Counted from the stretch's first letter, positions 27,309-35,653 are shown. The stretch: 64,000 nt of DNA from Pseudomonadota bacterium (GCA_027491115.1 JAIXWV010000020.1:165975-229974); one strand, 5' to 3'. Notes: generated by a model not told the origin, from the sequence alone. Program-made: numbers and translations.

Positions 27309-29030
27309 TCACTGTTCCGCGGTCATCGAGACCGCTTCATCGACCGAGGTCCTGCCCTCAACCGCTTTTTTGAGTGCCGAAACCCTGAGCGTTTGGAGTC
27401 CGTATTGTTCGACTGCGGTTCGCTTGATTTCGATGGCCGTCCTTCCGGCCAGAGTCATCTCCTTGAGCTCGGAGAAATACTCGAGCACTTCGTAGATGGC
27501 CACACGCCCCTTGTATCCCGTGTTATTGCACTCTTTGCACCCCTTCGGGCCGTAGAAGTTGGCGTTCGCCGCGAACTTGTTGATCCCCAGGGACTCCATT
27601 TTGTCCGCTGGAATCTTGATCGGCTGTTTGCAGTGTTGGCAGAGCGTCCGGAGCAGGCGCTGGGCGACGATGGTGTTCACAGATGCAGTCACGAGGAAGG
27701 GCTCGATCCCCATGTTCACCATCCGGGTGATGGTCGAGACCGTGTCGTTTGTGTGAAGCGTGGACAGCACCAAGTGACCGGTCAGAGCTGCCTGAACCGC
27801 AACCTCTCCTGTTTCAAAGTCCCGGATCTCCCCCACCAGAACGGTATCCGGGTCTTGGCGGAGCAAGGCTCTCAAAACCGCAGCGAAGGTCAATCCGACA
27901 TCCTTGTTCACTTGAACCTGGTTGATCCCCTCGAGATTGTATTCAACAGGATCTTCAACGGTCGAGAGATTGTCTGAGACCTGGTTCAGCTCCATGAGTG
28001 CCGAATAGAGTGTAGTGGTTTTTCCGCTACCGGTCGGCCCTGTGACGAGCACCATTCCGTTCGGTTGGGCGATCCCCTTGCGGAAGATTTCCAATTGTCG
28101 ATCCTCGAATCCAAGGGTTCTCAGATCGAGCTGAAGGTTACCTTTGGACAGAATACGCAACACGACCTTCTCGCCGAAAAGGGTCGGCAGGGTGTTCACC
28201 CGGAAGTCCACTTCCTTGTTTCCAAGCTTGATCTTGATGCGTCCGTCTTGCGGCACGCGGGATTCCGCGATGTCCATCCGGCCCATGATCTTGAAGCGCG
28301 CGACCACCGCACGCTTCATCTCCATCGGAATATGTGTGACATCAATCAGCGCCCCGTCCACACGGATCCGAACCCGAAAATCGCGCTCATAGGGTTCGAC
28401 ATGGATGTCCGATGCCCCACGGCGGATCGCCTCGGTCAGTACACTGTTCACCACGGAGATGACAGGGGCATCATCTCCAGTGGCATTGTTCACATCGTGA
28501 ACCTGGAACTGCTCGATCTGTTGGATCTGCTCTTCCTTGCCCCCCTTCGGGCCTTGGGCGTCTTTCTTGAATTGCTCCAGGGCACGTCCCAGGTTCTGCG
28601 TTCCGGAGTAATACTTCAGGAAAGCGGCATCAAAGGCAGTGAAAGTGGTCAGTACCGCCTCGACGTTCATTTTCGTAGCAAAGCGAATGTCGTCGAGAAA
28701 TGCGATCTGTGTAGGATCGGGAACGGCAACCACGAGGATCCCACGACTCATTTGGATTGGAATCGCTTGGGCCTTGCGAGCGAGATCCGCACTGATGGTG
28801 GCGACGACTTCAGGCTTCACCTCGAACTTGGCTAGATTGATGCTCTGGAGGGAGAATTTCTGATTGAGGAACAGGAGCAGTTTCTGTTCCGACAGAACCT
28901 TTTTCTCGATGAACTGACGGATGGCATCCCCATTGCTTTTGAAGATGGCCTCGGCATCCTGATATTGGGACTGTGTGAGGAGCTTGTCCTTGTAAAGGAG
29001 CTCGACGAGTTTCCTGGACATCCCCTTCAT
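27309..29030 (-). CDS. pilB: Pilus extension ATPase PilB
   Basis: 573 aa GspE/PilB family. N-terminal MshEN-type region (~1-150, LVELLYKDKLLTQSQYQDAEAIF), then RGASDIHVEPYERDFRVRIRVDG, Walker A GPTGSGKTTTLYSAL, DPDTVLVGEIRDFETGE, GHLVLSTLHTNDTVSTITRM and a tetracysteine zinc site (CQHC ... CKECNNTGYKGRVAIYEVL). MshEN domains bind c-di-GMP in some homologues, so this could be second-messenger controlled. First pil gene of the minus-strand run. ATG 29030 or 29021 are both possible. Confidence 0.97.
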   Translation of the reverse strand: MKGMSRKLVELLYKDKLLTQSQYQDAEAIFKSNGDAIRQFIEKKVLSEQKLLLFLNQKFSLQSINLAKFEVKPEVVATISADLARKAQAIPIQMSRGILVVAVPDPTQIAFLDDIRFATKMNVEAVLTTFTAFDAAFLKYYSGTQNLGRALEQFKKDAQGPKGGKEEQIQQIEQFQVHDVNNATGDDAPVISVVNSVLTEAIRRGASDIHVEPYERDFRVRIRVDGALIDVTHIPMEMKRAVVARFKIMGRMDIAESRVPQDGRIKIKLGNKEVDFRVNTLPTLFGEKVVLRILSKGNLQLDLRTLGFEDRQLEIFRKGIAQPNGMVLVTGPTGSGKTTTLYSALMELNQVSDNLSTVEDPVEYNLEGINQVQVNKDVGLTFAAVLRALLRQDPDTVLVGEIRDFETGEVAVQAALTGHLVLSTLHTNDTVSTITRMVNMGIEPFLVTASVNTIVAQRLLRTLCQHCKQPIKIPADKMESLGINKFAANANFYGPKGCKECNNTGYKGRVAIYEVLEYFSELKEMTLAGRTAIEIKRTAVEQYGLQTLRVSALKKAVEGRTSVDEAVSMTAEQ

Positions 29031-29064
29031 TTTAGGGCTGAAGGAAGCCTTATCGCAATTCTAT

Positions 29065-30018
29065 TTAAGAATTTCGTGAACTTAAGAGATGACCCGCCAA
29101 TTCCGTGTCGGCCTGAATCTGGTGTTTCAACTCGTCAAGCGATCCGAACTTCCTCTCATCGCGGATCCTTTCATGAAACGAAACTTCGAGAATCTCACCG
29201 TAGAGCTCAAGGTCCTCATGGAGAAGGTGGGTTTCCATGCGGAGCTCAGACGAGTCGAAGGTGGGTCGGGTACCCAGATTGGTGACTGCCGGATAGGTCT
29301 TCCCCTGCCAGAAAACTGTCGTTGCATAGACTCCGGACCGCAGGGGGAACTTCGTGTCACACTTCATGTTCGCAGTCGGGAACCCGATGGTCCGACCCCG
29401 CTTGTCGCCATGGACCACTTCAGCCCTGTAAAAAAACGGCCGGCCGAGCAGTTCTCTGGCCAGGCTGACTCGCCCCTCGGAAAGGGCCGCCCGGATCCTC
29501 GAGCTCGAAACCGGAAGACCGTCCACCTCGACCGGAGGCAGGGCTCGCAAGATCACCCCTGCTGCATCGCAAAATCCCTTCAAGACCGGAATGGTCCCCT
29601 CTCGGTTCCGGCCGAATGTGAAGTTCTCACCCACGACGATCACTCTTGCATGAGCCCTTCCGACCAGAATCCGGTCAAAAAACTCCTGAGCTGAAAGACC
29701 TGCAAAAGTCGAATTGAAAGGCTCTTCGATGCAATAATCCACACCCAGGCCCTGTAAACGGATCCGCTTCTCGTCATAGGTCATGAGGAGTCTCAAATCT
29801 GACTCCGGCTTCAGCTCCAGGGTGGGATGTGGCTTGAAAGTGAACGCAACGACCGGAAACCCGATCGTCCTGGAGTCTTCCATGGCACGTCCGAGAATGG
29901 ACTGATGCCCCAGATGAACCCCGTCAAAATTTCCGAGCGCCACCACGGTTTGAGGCGGAAACTCGGCGTCCAGAAATTGCGAACCGAAGTAGGTTTTCAT
30001 GGGGTGGGTTAAAGCCAT
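29065..30018 (-). CDS. ribF: Bifunctional riboflavin kinase / FAD synthetase
   Basis: 317 aa. The N-terminal nucleotidyltransferase has VALGNFDGVHLGHQSIL and VVGENFTFGRNREGTI; the C-terminal flavokinase has GDKRGRTIGFPTANM and NLGTRPTF. It converts riboflavin to FMN and then FAD. 34 bp upstream of pilB on the same strand, so it could lead the pilus transcript. Start is ATG 30018, but ATG 30000 (MKTYFGSQ) is equally possible because neither has a clear Shine-Dalgarno. Confidence 0.96.
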   Translation of the reverse strand: MALTHPMKTYFGSQFLDAEFPPQTVVALGNFDGVHLGHQSILGRAMEDSRTIGFPVVAFTFKPHPTLELKPESDLRLLMTYDEKRIRLQGLGVDYCIEEPFNSTFAGLSAQEFFDRILVGRAHARVIVVGENFTFGRNREGTIPVLKGFCDAAGVILRALPPVEVDGLPVSSSRIRAALSEGRVSLARELLGRPFFYRAEVVHGDKRGRTIGFPTANMKCDTKFPLRSGVYATTVFWQGKTYPAVTNLGTRPTFDSSELRMETHLLHEDLELYGEILEVSFHERIRDERKFGSLDELKHQIQADTELAGHLLSSRNS

Positions 30019-30076
30019 AGTTTTACACTGGATTTGACTGGAGCGACAGGATAAAGTGGGGGCTCACTTCTCGGAA

Positions 30077-30161
30077 GCGCGCGTGGTGAAATTGGCAGAC
30101 ACGCCAGACTTAGGATCTGGTGCCGTAAGGTGTGGGGGTTCAAGTCCCTCCGCGCGCACCA
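30077..30161 (+). tRNA. tRNA-Leu (anticodon TAG), CCA encoded
   Basis: An 85-nt cloverleaf with acceptor stem GCGCGCG/CGCGCGC, D-loop GTGAAATTGGCAGACACGC, anticodon stem-loop CCAGA-CTTAGGA-TCTGG (TAG, reading CTA and other CUN codons), a long variable arm, T-arm GGGGG-TTCAAGT-CCCTC and 3' ACCA. The long variable arm and the A-rich discriminator fit leucine. A track ORF across it (30056-30382) is spurious. Confidence 0.95.
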
Positions 30162-30170
30162 TCTTTCCTC
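30141..30170 (+). repeat. tRNA 3'-end repeat, copy 1
   Basis: 30 bp (CAAGTCCCTCCGCGCGCACC...) covering the T-arm and acceptor 3' half of tRNA-Leu plus 9 bp past CCA. An identical copy lies at 30434-30463. Confidence 0.92.
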
Positions 30171-30586
30171 GTAAAAAACCCTCCCGGACTTCGTCAGACT
30201 TCTCTCGCGCTCCCGCGGCGTATATCACGATACGCCTTGGTCACGCTCGCTCTTCTTCCTCGTGCGGGAGGGGTTTTTACGGGAAACATCGCGGGGCGAT
30301 CAGGAGGGACTTGAACGGGAGCGTCCGACCGCGGACGAAGCATGCCTTCGGACGCGGACAGCCATGCACGATGCATGGCTGAGGATGCGGCCTGGCCTGA
30401 AGCGAGGGAGCCGGAGGCGAGCGAAGCGGAAGGCAAGTCCCTCCGCGCGCACCATCTTTCCTCATACACACCTGCGGCGTATACCTCGATACGCCTTTAC
30501 AGAAAACGCAGATGGCCATGCAGAATACATGGCCGAGGATGCGACCTGGACTGGAGTTTTTGATCCGAAATGACGATCAGCAGAAC
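30162..30586 (+). repeat. Hairpin-rich tRNA-derived repeat region, no gene
   Basis: 425 bp with no credible CDS. It contains (i) an inverted copy of the tRNA T-arm, GGAGGGACTTGAAC at 30303-30316; (ii) near-palindromes GGCGTATATCACGATACGCC (from 30217) and GGCGTATACCTCGATACGCC (from 30476); (iii) hairpins AGCCATGCACGATGCATGGCT (30360-30380) and GGCCATGCAGAATACATGGCC (30514-30534), each followed by GAGGATGCG; (iv) a long imperfect inverted repeat AAAAAACCCTCCCG / CGGGAGGGGTTTTT (30173 and 30265). The elements after the tRNA recur in the same order after the second tRNA fragment, so the region is an imperfect tandem duplication. Confidence 0.8.
30434..30463 (+). repeat. tRNA 3'-end repeat, copy 2
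   Basis: Identical to 30141-30170, 293 bp downstream, without the rest of a tRNA. It is preceded by GGAAGG and not by the T-stem 5' strand, so it cannot be a tRNA by itself. It looks like an att-type or duplication remnant. Confidence 0.9.
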
Positions 30587-31291
30587 ATGAGACTGCTCCT
30601 CATTCCCTTTCTATTCACCCTCACCACTCCGGTCTTTGCCAAAACCATCGATCTGGACGGCCTCTGCGTGGGACTCCGGGCCGGCGCGGCCTTGAGCGCA
30701 GAAGGGAAAAGCCTGCTCGTCAGCAAATCCCTCGATCGGGAACTCGACGTCGCCCTGAAGGATGCGGACCGTGTGCGGGACGCTGCTTGCATCATCGGAG
30801 AAGCCAAACGGTCGGTACACTTGGGTGCCTTGCTCCAGGTCCGTAACGAGCATCTGGTACCGGAGATATTCCAGGCCATCACCCGCATCGCCTCACCCAA
30901 GAACGAGGAACAAATCCGGAATTCCATGAAGTCCTGGATGCAATCCCCCAACCGCGAAGATCACATCCTGAAGACTTTGGGAGCACTTCAAGTGCTGGGT
31001 GCAATTCAGTGGAAACCGACCCTCAAGGAACTGCAAGGGCTGCTCGAGTCGAGCATTCCCGAAGTGAAAATGGGAAGCCATGATTTCTTGTTTCAGCGCT
31101 TCGATCAACTGAGCCCTCAAGAACGACAGGATTTGATGAGATCCGCCCTGAAAAGAGACCCGCTTCAGGTCCGCATCAGTGCGCTCCGAACCTATCGGGC
31201 TCTCAAGGATGCGGACAAAAAGATCCTTCAAATTGATCTGAAGGACTGCAAGAAGGATCCAGAGGAAGAGGTCAGGGAGGAGTGTCCATGA
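30587..31291 (+). CDS. Exported helical-repeat (HEAT-like) protein of unknown function
   Basis: 234 aa from ATG 30587; the track ORF starts inside the upstream repeats. A signal peptide MRLLLIPFLFTLTTPVFAK is followed by regularly spaced helices (ELDVALKDADRVRDAACIIGEAKRS, HLVPEIFQAITRIASPKNEEQIRNSMKSW, TLKELQGLLESSIPEVKMGSHDFLF, LQVRISALRTYRALKDADKKILQ) reminiscent of HEAT repeats. The last stretch is very acidic/basic. It overlaps the next gene by 4 bp (ATGA), so the two exported proteins are co-translated and may interact. Confidence 0.6.
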   Translation: MRLLLIPFLFTLTTPVFAKTIDLDGLCVGLRAGAALSAEGKSLLVSKSLDRELDVALKDADRVRDAACIIGEAKRSVHLGALLQVRNEHLVPEIFQAITRIASPKNEEQIRNSMKSWMQSPNREDHILKTLGALQVLGAIQWKPTLKELQGLLESSIPEVKMGSHDFLFQRFDQLSPQERQDLMRSALKRDPLQVRISALRTYRALKDADKKILQIDLKDCKKDPEEEVREECP

Positions 31292-32241
31292 AGGCCGGAA
31301 TGACCGTGGTTACAGTGTGTTTGCTCCTTCAAATCCATTCCACCCTTGCACTTGCGGAACCGTCCTCCGCAAGCGAGGTGACGCAAACTCTCGAACAAGT
31401 CACTAAAATCAACCAGAAGCCTGCATGTGATCCCTGGAGCTCGATGTCCCGACTGAAAAAATGTCGGGAAAAAATGAGGCGTTTGTACCAAGACGGTGTG
31501 GCCAACATCCACCTGTTCATGGGGTATGGCGACTCGGGAGGGAATCCTCCGGTAGCCACCGACGCGATTGAAAGAGCTTATCTTGTCCAAAAGCTTTATG
31601 CGACATGCGGAGTCGAACCCTGCGGGTTCCGTGCCGACCCGAAGAACGCCAACCACATCAGCAAATCTCTTCCCGGGGGTAAAAAGATAGTGGTGAAGCT
31701 TTACACGAGCGCGCTATCCAACCGCGATGATCTGAACCGAAAGAACCCCAAACAAGCTGAGCACACCAAATGGATGAACGAGAAATTCAAAACCAGCCTC
31801 GCATCATCGGAGGCCGTCTTCTATGTGGGACACTCCCGAGATGGAGGAGGTCCTGACTTCGGGCCGCCCCGACTCCTCAGTAACGGGCACACCGACTACG
31901 GCTGGTACCGGAAAAACCGCCCGGGATTGAAAATGATCCAAGAGAACATGAAAAAGGGGCGCCCAGAAATCTACGGATCGTTTTCATGTGACTCTCTCAA
32001 ACACTTCGCCGCACCGATTCGAAAAGTGAATCCGGATGTGATCTATTTCGGAACCACCCGCCTCGCCTACTACAATTACACGAGCAAAGTGGTGAACCAA
32101 GTGAGCGTTCCCGACCGGATCGGATACAGTGAGTCCATCGACTCGACACTAATCGCCATCGGCGGCGTCGCGGATCAAAAGTGCGAGTTCAACACGAACT
32201 TCAAGAAAAAGAAACAGCCGACCGAAGCCGATTACGAGTGA
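31288..32241 (+). CDS. Exported protein with clan-CD (caspase-like) His/Cys motif pattern
   Basis: 317 aa with a signal peptide (MKAGMTVVTVCLLLQIHSTLALA). I do not recognise a named family. Two motifs match the clan CD protease pattern of a hydrophobic strand followed by H-G/S, then a strand followed by A/S-C: AVFYVGHSRDGGG (H182) and EIYGSFSCDS (C234). Other conserved-looking parts are HLFMGYGDSGGNPP and VIYFGTTRLAYYNYTSK. Several extra Cys could form disulfides in the periplasm. ATG 31288 overlaps the preceding gene. It could be a secreted cysteine peptidase or a non-peptidase relative; the catalytic call is inference. Confidence 0.5.
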   Translation: MKAGMTVVTVCLLLQIHSTLALAEPSSASEVTQTLEQVTKINQKPACDPWSSMSRLKKCREKMRRLYQDGVANIHLFMGYGDSGGNPPVATDAIERAYLVQKLYATCGVEPCGFRADPKNANHISKSLPGGKKIVVKLYTSALSNRDDLNRKNPKQAEHTKWMNEKFKTSLASSEAVFYVGHSRDGGGPDFGPPRLLSNGHTDYGWYRKNRPGLKMIQENMKKGRPEIYGSFSCDSLKHFAAPIRKVNPDVIYFGTTRLAYYNYTSKVVNQVSVPDRIGYSESIDSTLIAIGGVADQKCEFNTNFKKKKQPTEADYE

Positions 32242-32247
32242 CGGGAT

Positions 32248-33537
32248 TCAGATCCCGGCTTCATGTCGGATGAGATCAGTGTAAGTTTCGCGCTTACGGA
32301 TCAGCTTGACTTGACCCCGGTCTACCAGGACTTCGGCCACTCTGGGGCGGGAGTTGTAGGTGCTACTCATCGAAAACCCGTAGGCTCCGGCCGAGAGGAT
32401 GGCCAGGACTTCGCCAGGGAGTCCTTCCAGCGCCAGTTTCCGAGATTTTGCAAAATAGTCCGTACTCTCGCAAATTCCACCAACCACATCCCAGCTCACC
32501 GGTTGAGGTCCCTTCTGCTCCAGAGGGAGGATCTCGTGATACGCCTCATACAATGCGGGGCGGACCAGGTCGTTCATTCCGGCATCGAGGATCAGGGTCC
32601 GGTCTTTTCCGCGCTCCTTTGAATACACCACCTGACTGACCAGCGCCCCCGCATTGGCAATGAGACTACGACCCGGCTCGATGAGGATCTTGGGAACTCC
32701 CTTGAAGTGCTTCAGGATGAGCTCGGCGTATTCACCAAGATCGATCACCTTCTCCTGGTGGTAGCGGACCCCGATCCCACCTCCGAGATCCACATAGTCG
32801 AGCTCGCGTCCCAGGTGCTCCTCCACTTCGAACTTCAGATCCGCCAGCCGCTTGAATGCCCGATCGAAGGGCCGGATGGAGGTGATCTGGCTTCCTATAT
32901 GTATTGAAAGTCCAGCGATCCTGACAAAGTCGTCATCACCATAAGTGACCGCCAGATCGAGGATCTCCTCGCGGGTGAGACCGAACTTGTCGTGTTTCCG
33001 TCCGGTGGAGATCTTGTCCAAGGTTCCCGCGTCGACATCCGGATTGTACCGGAATGCGACCGATACGGGACGCCTCATGGAATTGGCGATCAGGAGGATC
33101 ATCTCGAACTCCATGACCGATTCGACGTGGATGGATCCGACCCCACCTTCGGGTAACCGGAACAGGCTCTCGAGCTCGCGAGCGGTCTTGGCCACACCGG
33201 AGAGAACTCTTTTTTCACGCGGAACACCCGCCCTTTCAGCCCGATCCCACTCTCCATAAGACACCAGATCGCATCCAGCACCGAGTGATGAAAGCAGACG
33301 CAAGATGGATAGATTCGAATTGGCCTTCACTGCGAAGCAGATTTGGACCGGTGATTTTTTGAAAGCCTTCGTCAAGGCCGCATAAGACTGGCGGATCGCT
33401 CCACCCGAATACACATACAAGGGAGACCCGTATCGCTCCATGATGCCCTGGAGAGGGATGCCCTCGACAGACAGTTTACCTTTTTTGTACTCGAAGTAGT
33501 CCCGGGGTCCGGGGAGAGCGGTCAGGGATGATTTCAT
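32248..33537 (-). CDS. lysA: Diaminopimelate decarboxylase
   Basis: 429 aa PLP enzyme of fold type III. It shows CFAVKANSN (Schiff-base Lys), GLSIHIGSQI, ELDYVDLGGGIGVRYH, EPGRSLIANAGALVSQVVYSK and GGICESTDYFAK (catalytic Cys), ending SSTYNSRPRVAEVLV. It removes CO2 from meso-diaminopimelate to give lysine. No other lysine genes nearby. Its 3' end is 6 bp from the convergent exported protein gene. Confidence 0.97.
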   Translation of the reverse strand: MKSSLTALPGPRDYFEYKKGKLSVEGIPLQGIMERYGSPLYVYSGGAIRQSYAALTKAFKKSPVQICFAVKANSNLSILRLLSSLGAGCDLVSYGEWDRAERAGVPREKRVLSGVAKTARELESLFRLPEGGVGSIHVESVMEFEMILLIANSMRRPVSVAFRYNPDVDAGTLDKISTGRKHDKFGLTREEILDLAVTYGDDDFVRIAGLSIHIGSQITSIRPFDRAFKRLADLKFEVEEHLGRELDYVDLGGGIGVRYHQEKVIDLGEYAELILKHFKGVPKILIEPGRSLIANAGALVSQVVYSKERGKDRTLILDAGMNDLVRPALYEAYHEILPLEQKGPQPVSWDVVGGICESTDYFAKSRKLALEGLPGEVLAILSAGAYGFSMSSTYNSRPRVAEVLVDRGQVKLIRKRETYTDLIRHEAGI

Positions 33538-33562
33538 GCCCTGAGTATGAACGAGAACGAGT

Positions 33563-33593
33563 CCCCGGTCAAAGGACCATCCTTCGACCGGGG
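33563..33593 (-). terminator. Strong hairpin downstream of the GGGMYGY lipoprotein gene
   Basis: On the minus strand CCCCGGTCGAAGGA-TGG-TCCTTTGACCGGGG forms a 14-bp stem with one G-T pair. It lies about 45 bp past the lipoprotein stop and before lysA. A clear U-run is missing, so it may be an inefficient terminator or an RNA-stabilising element. Confidence 0.5.
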
Positions 33594-33638
33594 CTCATCG
33601 AGAGAGAGATGAGGGTTGAGGGGGACAGCTGGAAAAAC

Positions 33639-34145
33639 TCAGTTACGCGTTCCGTTGATGGTGATGCTCCCAAGGCATCCATAACCAAAGGAAGAAGATG
33701 GGTTGAGAACTCCTTGAATGGAAGTTCCCGAAACCATCAGAACACCTTGATAAGTGCAATTTGTTGGGGCAGCACCATACATGCCTCCTCCGTAACCATA
33801 CATGCCTCCTCCGTAACCATACATGCCACCACCCGCTTGACCATAGGCACTGGTTGCACCACTGACTGGAATGAGGGAAAGAGTCACATTCATTTGCCCA
33901 TTGGCAGCCCGGGTCCCGGACAAAGTCTGGTTGAAGCAGGGATTTGAACCGGACCCGCTGATCTGGTTGCTGGATTCACTCACCGAAAGACGAATTGTGG
34001 AACATTGGGTATTCGAGAACTGGGCCCCACTCTGGGTCAAGTTGTAAACACTGGTGCCTTGCATCCCGCATCCGATCCCTGAGATCAGGGTCAGGAACAT
34101 CCAGGGTCTCATGGATTTCAGGATTTCGAACTTCATCTTCATCAT
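33639..34145 (-). CDS. Small lipoprotein with GGGMYGY repeats
   Basis: About 168 aa from ATG 34145. The lipobox LISGIGC ends a short signal sequence (MRPWMFLTLISG). The mature part is Ser/Thr/Asn/Gly-rich, ends SIQGVLNPSSSFGYGCLGSITINGTRN, and contains three tandem GGGMYGY units. Probably a surface or periplasmic outer-membrane lipoprotein of unknown role. GGAGA lies shortly upstream of the ATG cluster; the track start at 34172 is less likely. A 16-bp palindrome lies 70 bp upstream. Confidence 0.65.
   Translation of the reverse strand: MMKMKFEILKSMRPWMFLTLISGIGCGMQGTSVYNLTQSGAQFSNTQCSTIRLSVSESSNQISGSGSNPCFNQTLSGTRAANGQMNVTLSLIPVSGATSAYGQAGGGMYGYGGGMYGYGGGMYGAAPTNCTYQGVLMVSGTSIQGVLNPSSSFGYGCLGSITINGTRN
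33775..33837. repeat. 21-bp tandem repeat inside the lipoprotein gene
   Basis: Three units of CCATACATGCCTCCTCCGTAA (two exact, the third diverged to CCATACATGCCACCACC...). They encode GGGMYGY repeats in frame, so copy-number change would alter the protein length without a frameshift. Confidence 0.9.
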
Positions 34146-34216
34146 CGTCTCCGTGTGAGATTGATAGAGCAAAGACGATGCCAGCCACTAGAGGCCCGTG
34201 AATTCGATTACAAACG

Positions 34217-34232
34217 GATTCAACCTTGAATC
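34217..34232. promoter_or_regulatory. 16-bp palindrome, candidate operator
   Basis: GATTCAACCTTGAATC is a perfect inverted repeat with 7-bp arms. It lies in the 163-bp gap between the amidohydrolase stop and the lipoprotein start, and outer AACGGATT/AATCCGTT repeats flank it. No clear -35/-10 pair was found around it. It looks like a dimeric regulator site for the lipoprotein gene. Confidence 0.35.
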
Positions 34233-34308
34233 TATCCCTTCGAGGTGTCCAAATCCGTTACAGCCGAGAGAGCCGATGACATCGGTCTCATCCATCAACT
34301 GATTCGAT

Positions 34309-35652
34309 TTAGTGGTGAAGCTCGAGCTCTTGGGCTAATTTTTGCCGCATCCGTTCGACTCCGGCATAGATGGTGGCCGGATCGAGCGTCTCGAAACGCC
34401 CTTGATCGAGCAACACCCTTCCATCGCAAATGACCGTATCCACCTCGAGCCCCTGGCAGGCGTAAACCAACTGGCTCAGGACCGAGTGCATCGGCATCAG
34501 ATGGGGATGATCCGTACGAATCAAGATGAAATCTGCCCGCTTGCCCGGCTCGAGTGACCCGACCAGGTGCCCCAGGCCCAACGCCCTGGCCCCTTCATAG
34601 GTGGCGAGATTGAGCGCATCGAGGGCGACCATGGCGGTGCTGTCGTGATGGGCGACCTTCTGGGCCTTGGTTCCGAGATCCATGGCTCCGAAAAGAGACA
34701 AATCGTTGTTCGATGCGGAACCGTCCGTTCCCAAGGCACACTCCACGCCCGCCCGACGGAACTTCGTGATCGGTGCGATTCCGGAGCCCAACTTGAAATT
34801 GGAATCCGGATTGTAAATCACAGTGGCTCCGGTCTCACGGAAGAGACGGATCTCCTCGTCAGTGAGATGGACCCCGTGTGCAGCGAAAAAACGGGAGTGT
34901 AGAGCACCGAGATCGTACAACCGCTGCGCCGGAGTCTTGCCATATTTGGCCACCGACTCACGGACTTCTTTCTCGGTCTCCGAGACATGCATGTGCACTG
35001 GGACCTGGAACCTGTTGGATAGAGCGGTCACCTCGCGAATCAAATCGTCACTACAGGTGTAGGGGGCGTGAGGTCCAAGAGCGGGTCGGATGCGCGGGTG
35101 ATTCCGGTAACGTTCATAGAACGCCTGGAACCGGGCGGGCCTACCTGACAGGGCCAGATCCCCGAGATGCTTCTCGTCGGGAACTGGAAAGTCCATGAAC
35201 GGCCAGGCCAAAGTGGCTCGAAGACCCGAGTCATCGAGTACCTTTGCAGCTGACTCGGTGAAGAAGTACATGTCATTCACCGTGGTCGTCCCGAAGCGGA
35301 TGCACTCCAAGGCCGAGAGCGAGACGCCGACTTCCACGAATTCCGCATCCACCCACTTGGCTTCAACGGGGAACACCCGCTCGAACAACCACTTGTGAAA
35401 GGGTAAATCGTCCTCATAGCCACGAAGGAGACTCATCGCCAAATGGGTGTGACCGTTCACGAGTCCGGGCATCACAATCCGGCTTCCGCTGTCGATGAAT
35501 CGGGAACATTCCTGATCCCGCCCCTCTTTCCAGGGGACTGATTCCACAATCAGTCCGTCTTTCACTCCGAGGAACTGATCCAAAAGAACCTTACCTTCTC
35601 CTCCAGTCATCGGAAGAAGCGTCCTGCAGCGGATCCCGAGATCGAAGGTCAT
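34309..35652 (-). CDS. Amidohydrolase, probable methylthioadenosine/S-adenosylhomocysteine deaminase
   Basis: 447 aa ATZ/TRZ-type amidohydrolase. Metal ligands in VNGHTHLAMSLLRGYED and HMHVSETEKE, then AHGVHLTDEE and ALGTDGSASNNDLSLFGAMDLG. The NGHTHLAMSLLRG stretch resembles MTA/SAH deaminases (NTHTHLPMTLFRG). It sits 1 bp after a purine nucleoside phosphorylase gene, which supports a purine-salvage role: deamination to an inosyl product that could be split by the partner. Guanine or other aminohydrolase activity remains possible. Confidence 0.85.
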   Translation of the reverse strand: MTFDLGIRCRTLLPMTGGEGKVLLDQFLGVKDGLIVESVPWKEGRDQECSRFIDSGSRIVMPGLVNGHTHLAMSLLRGYEDDLPFHKWLFERVFPVEAKWVDAEFVEVGVSLSALECIRFGTTTVNDMYFFTESAAKVLDDSGLRATLAWPFMDFPVPDEKHLGDLALSGRPARFQAFYERYRNHPRIRPALGPHAPYTCSDDLIREVTALSNRFQVPVHMHVSETEKEVRESVAKYGKTPAQRLYDLGALHSRFFAAHGVHLTDEEIRLFRETGATVIYNPDSNFKLGSGIAPITKFRRAGVECALGTDGSASNNDLSLFGAMDLGTKAQKVAHHDSTAMVALDALNLATYEGARALGLGHLVGSLEPGKRADFILIRTDHPHLMPMHSVLSQLVYACQGLEVDTVICDGRVLLDQGRFETLDPATIYAGVERMRQKLAQELELHH

Positions 35653-35653
35653 C

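Noticed and set aside
30056-30382. ORF across the tRNA-Leu (RVVKLADTPDLGSGAVRC...)
   Set aside because: It is a translation of the tRNA itself and its repeat tail; the sequence is fully explained by the cloverleaf and hairpins.
30162-30586. Prophage or integrative element at the tRNA-Leu
   Set aside because: The repeated tRNA ends flank under 300 bp with no integrase or other gene; at most a scar.
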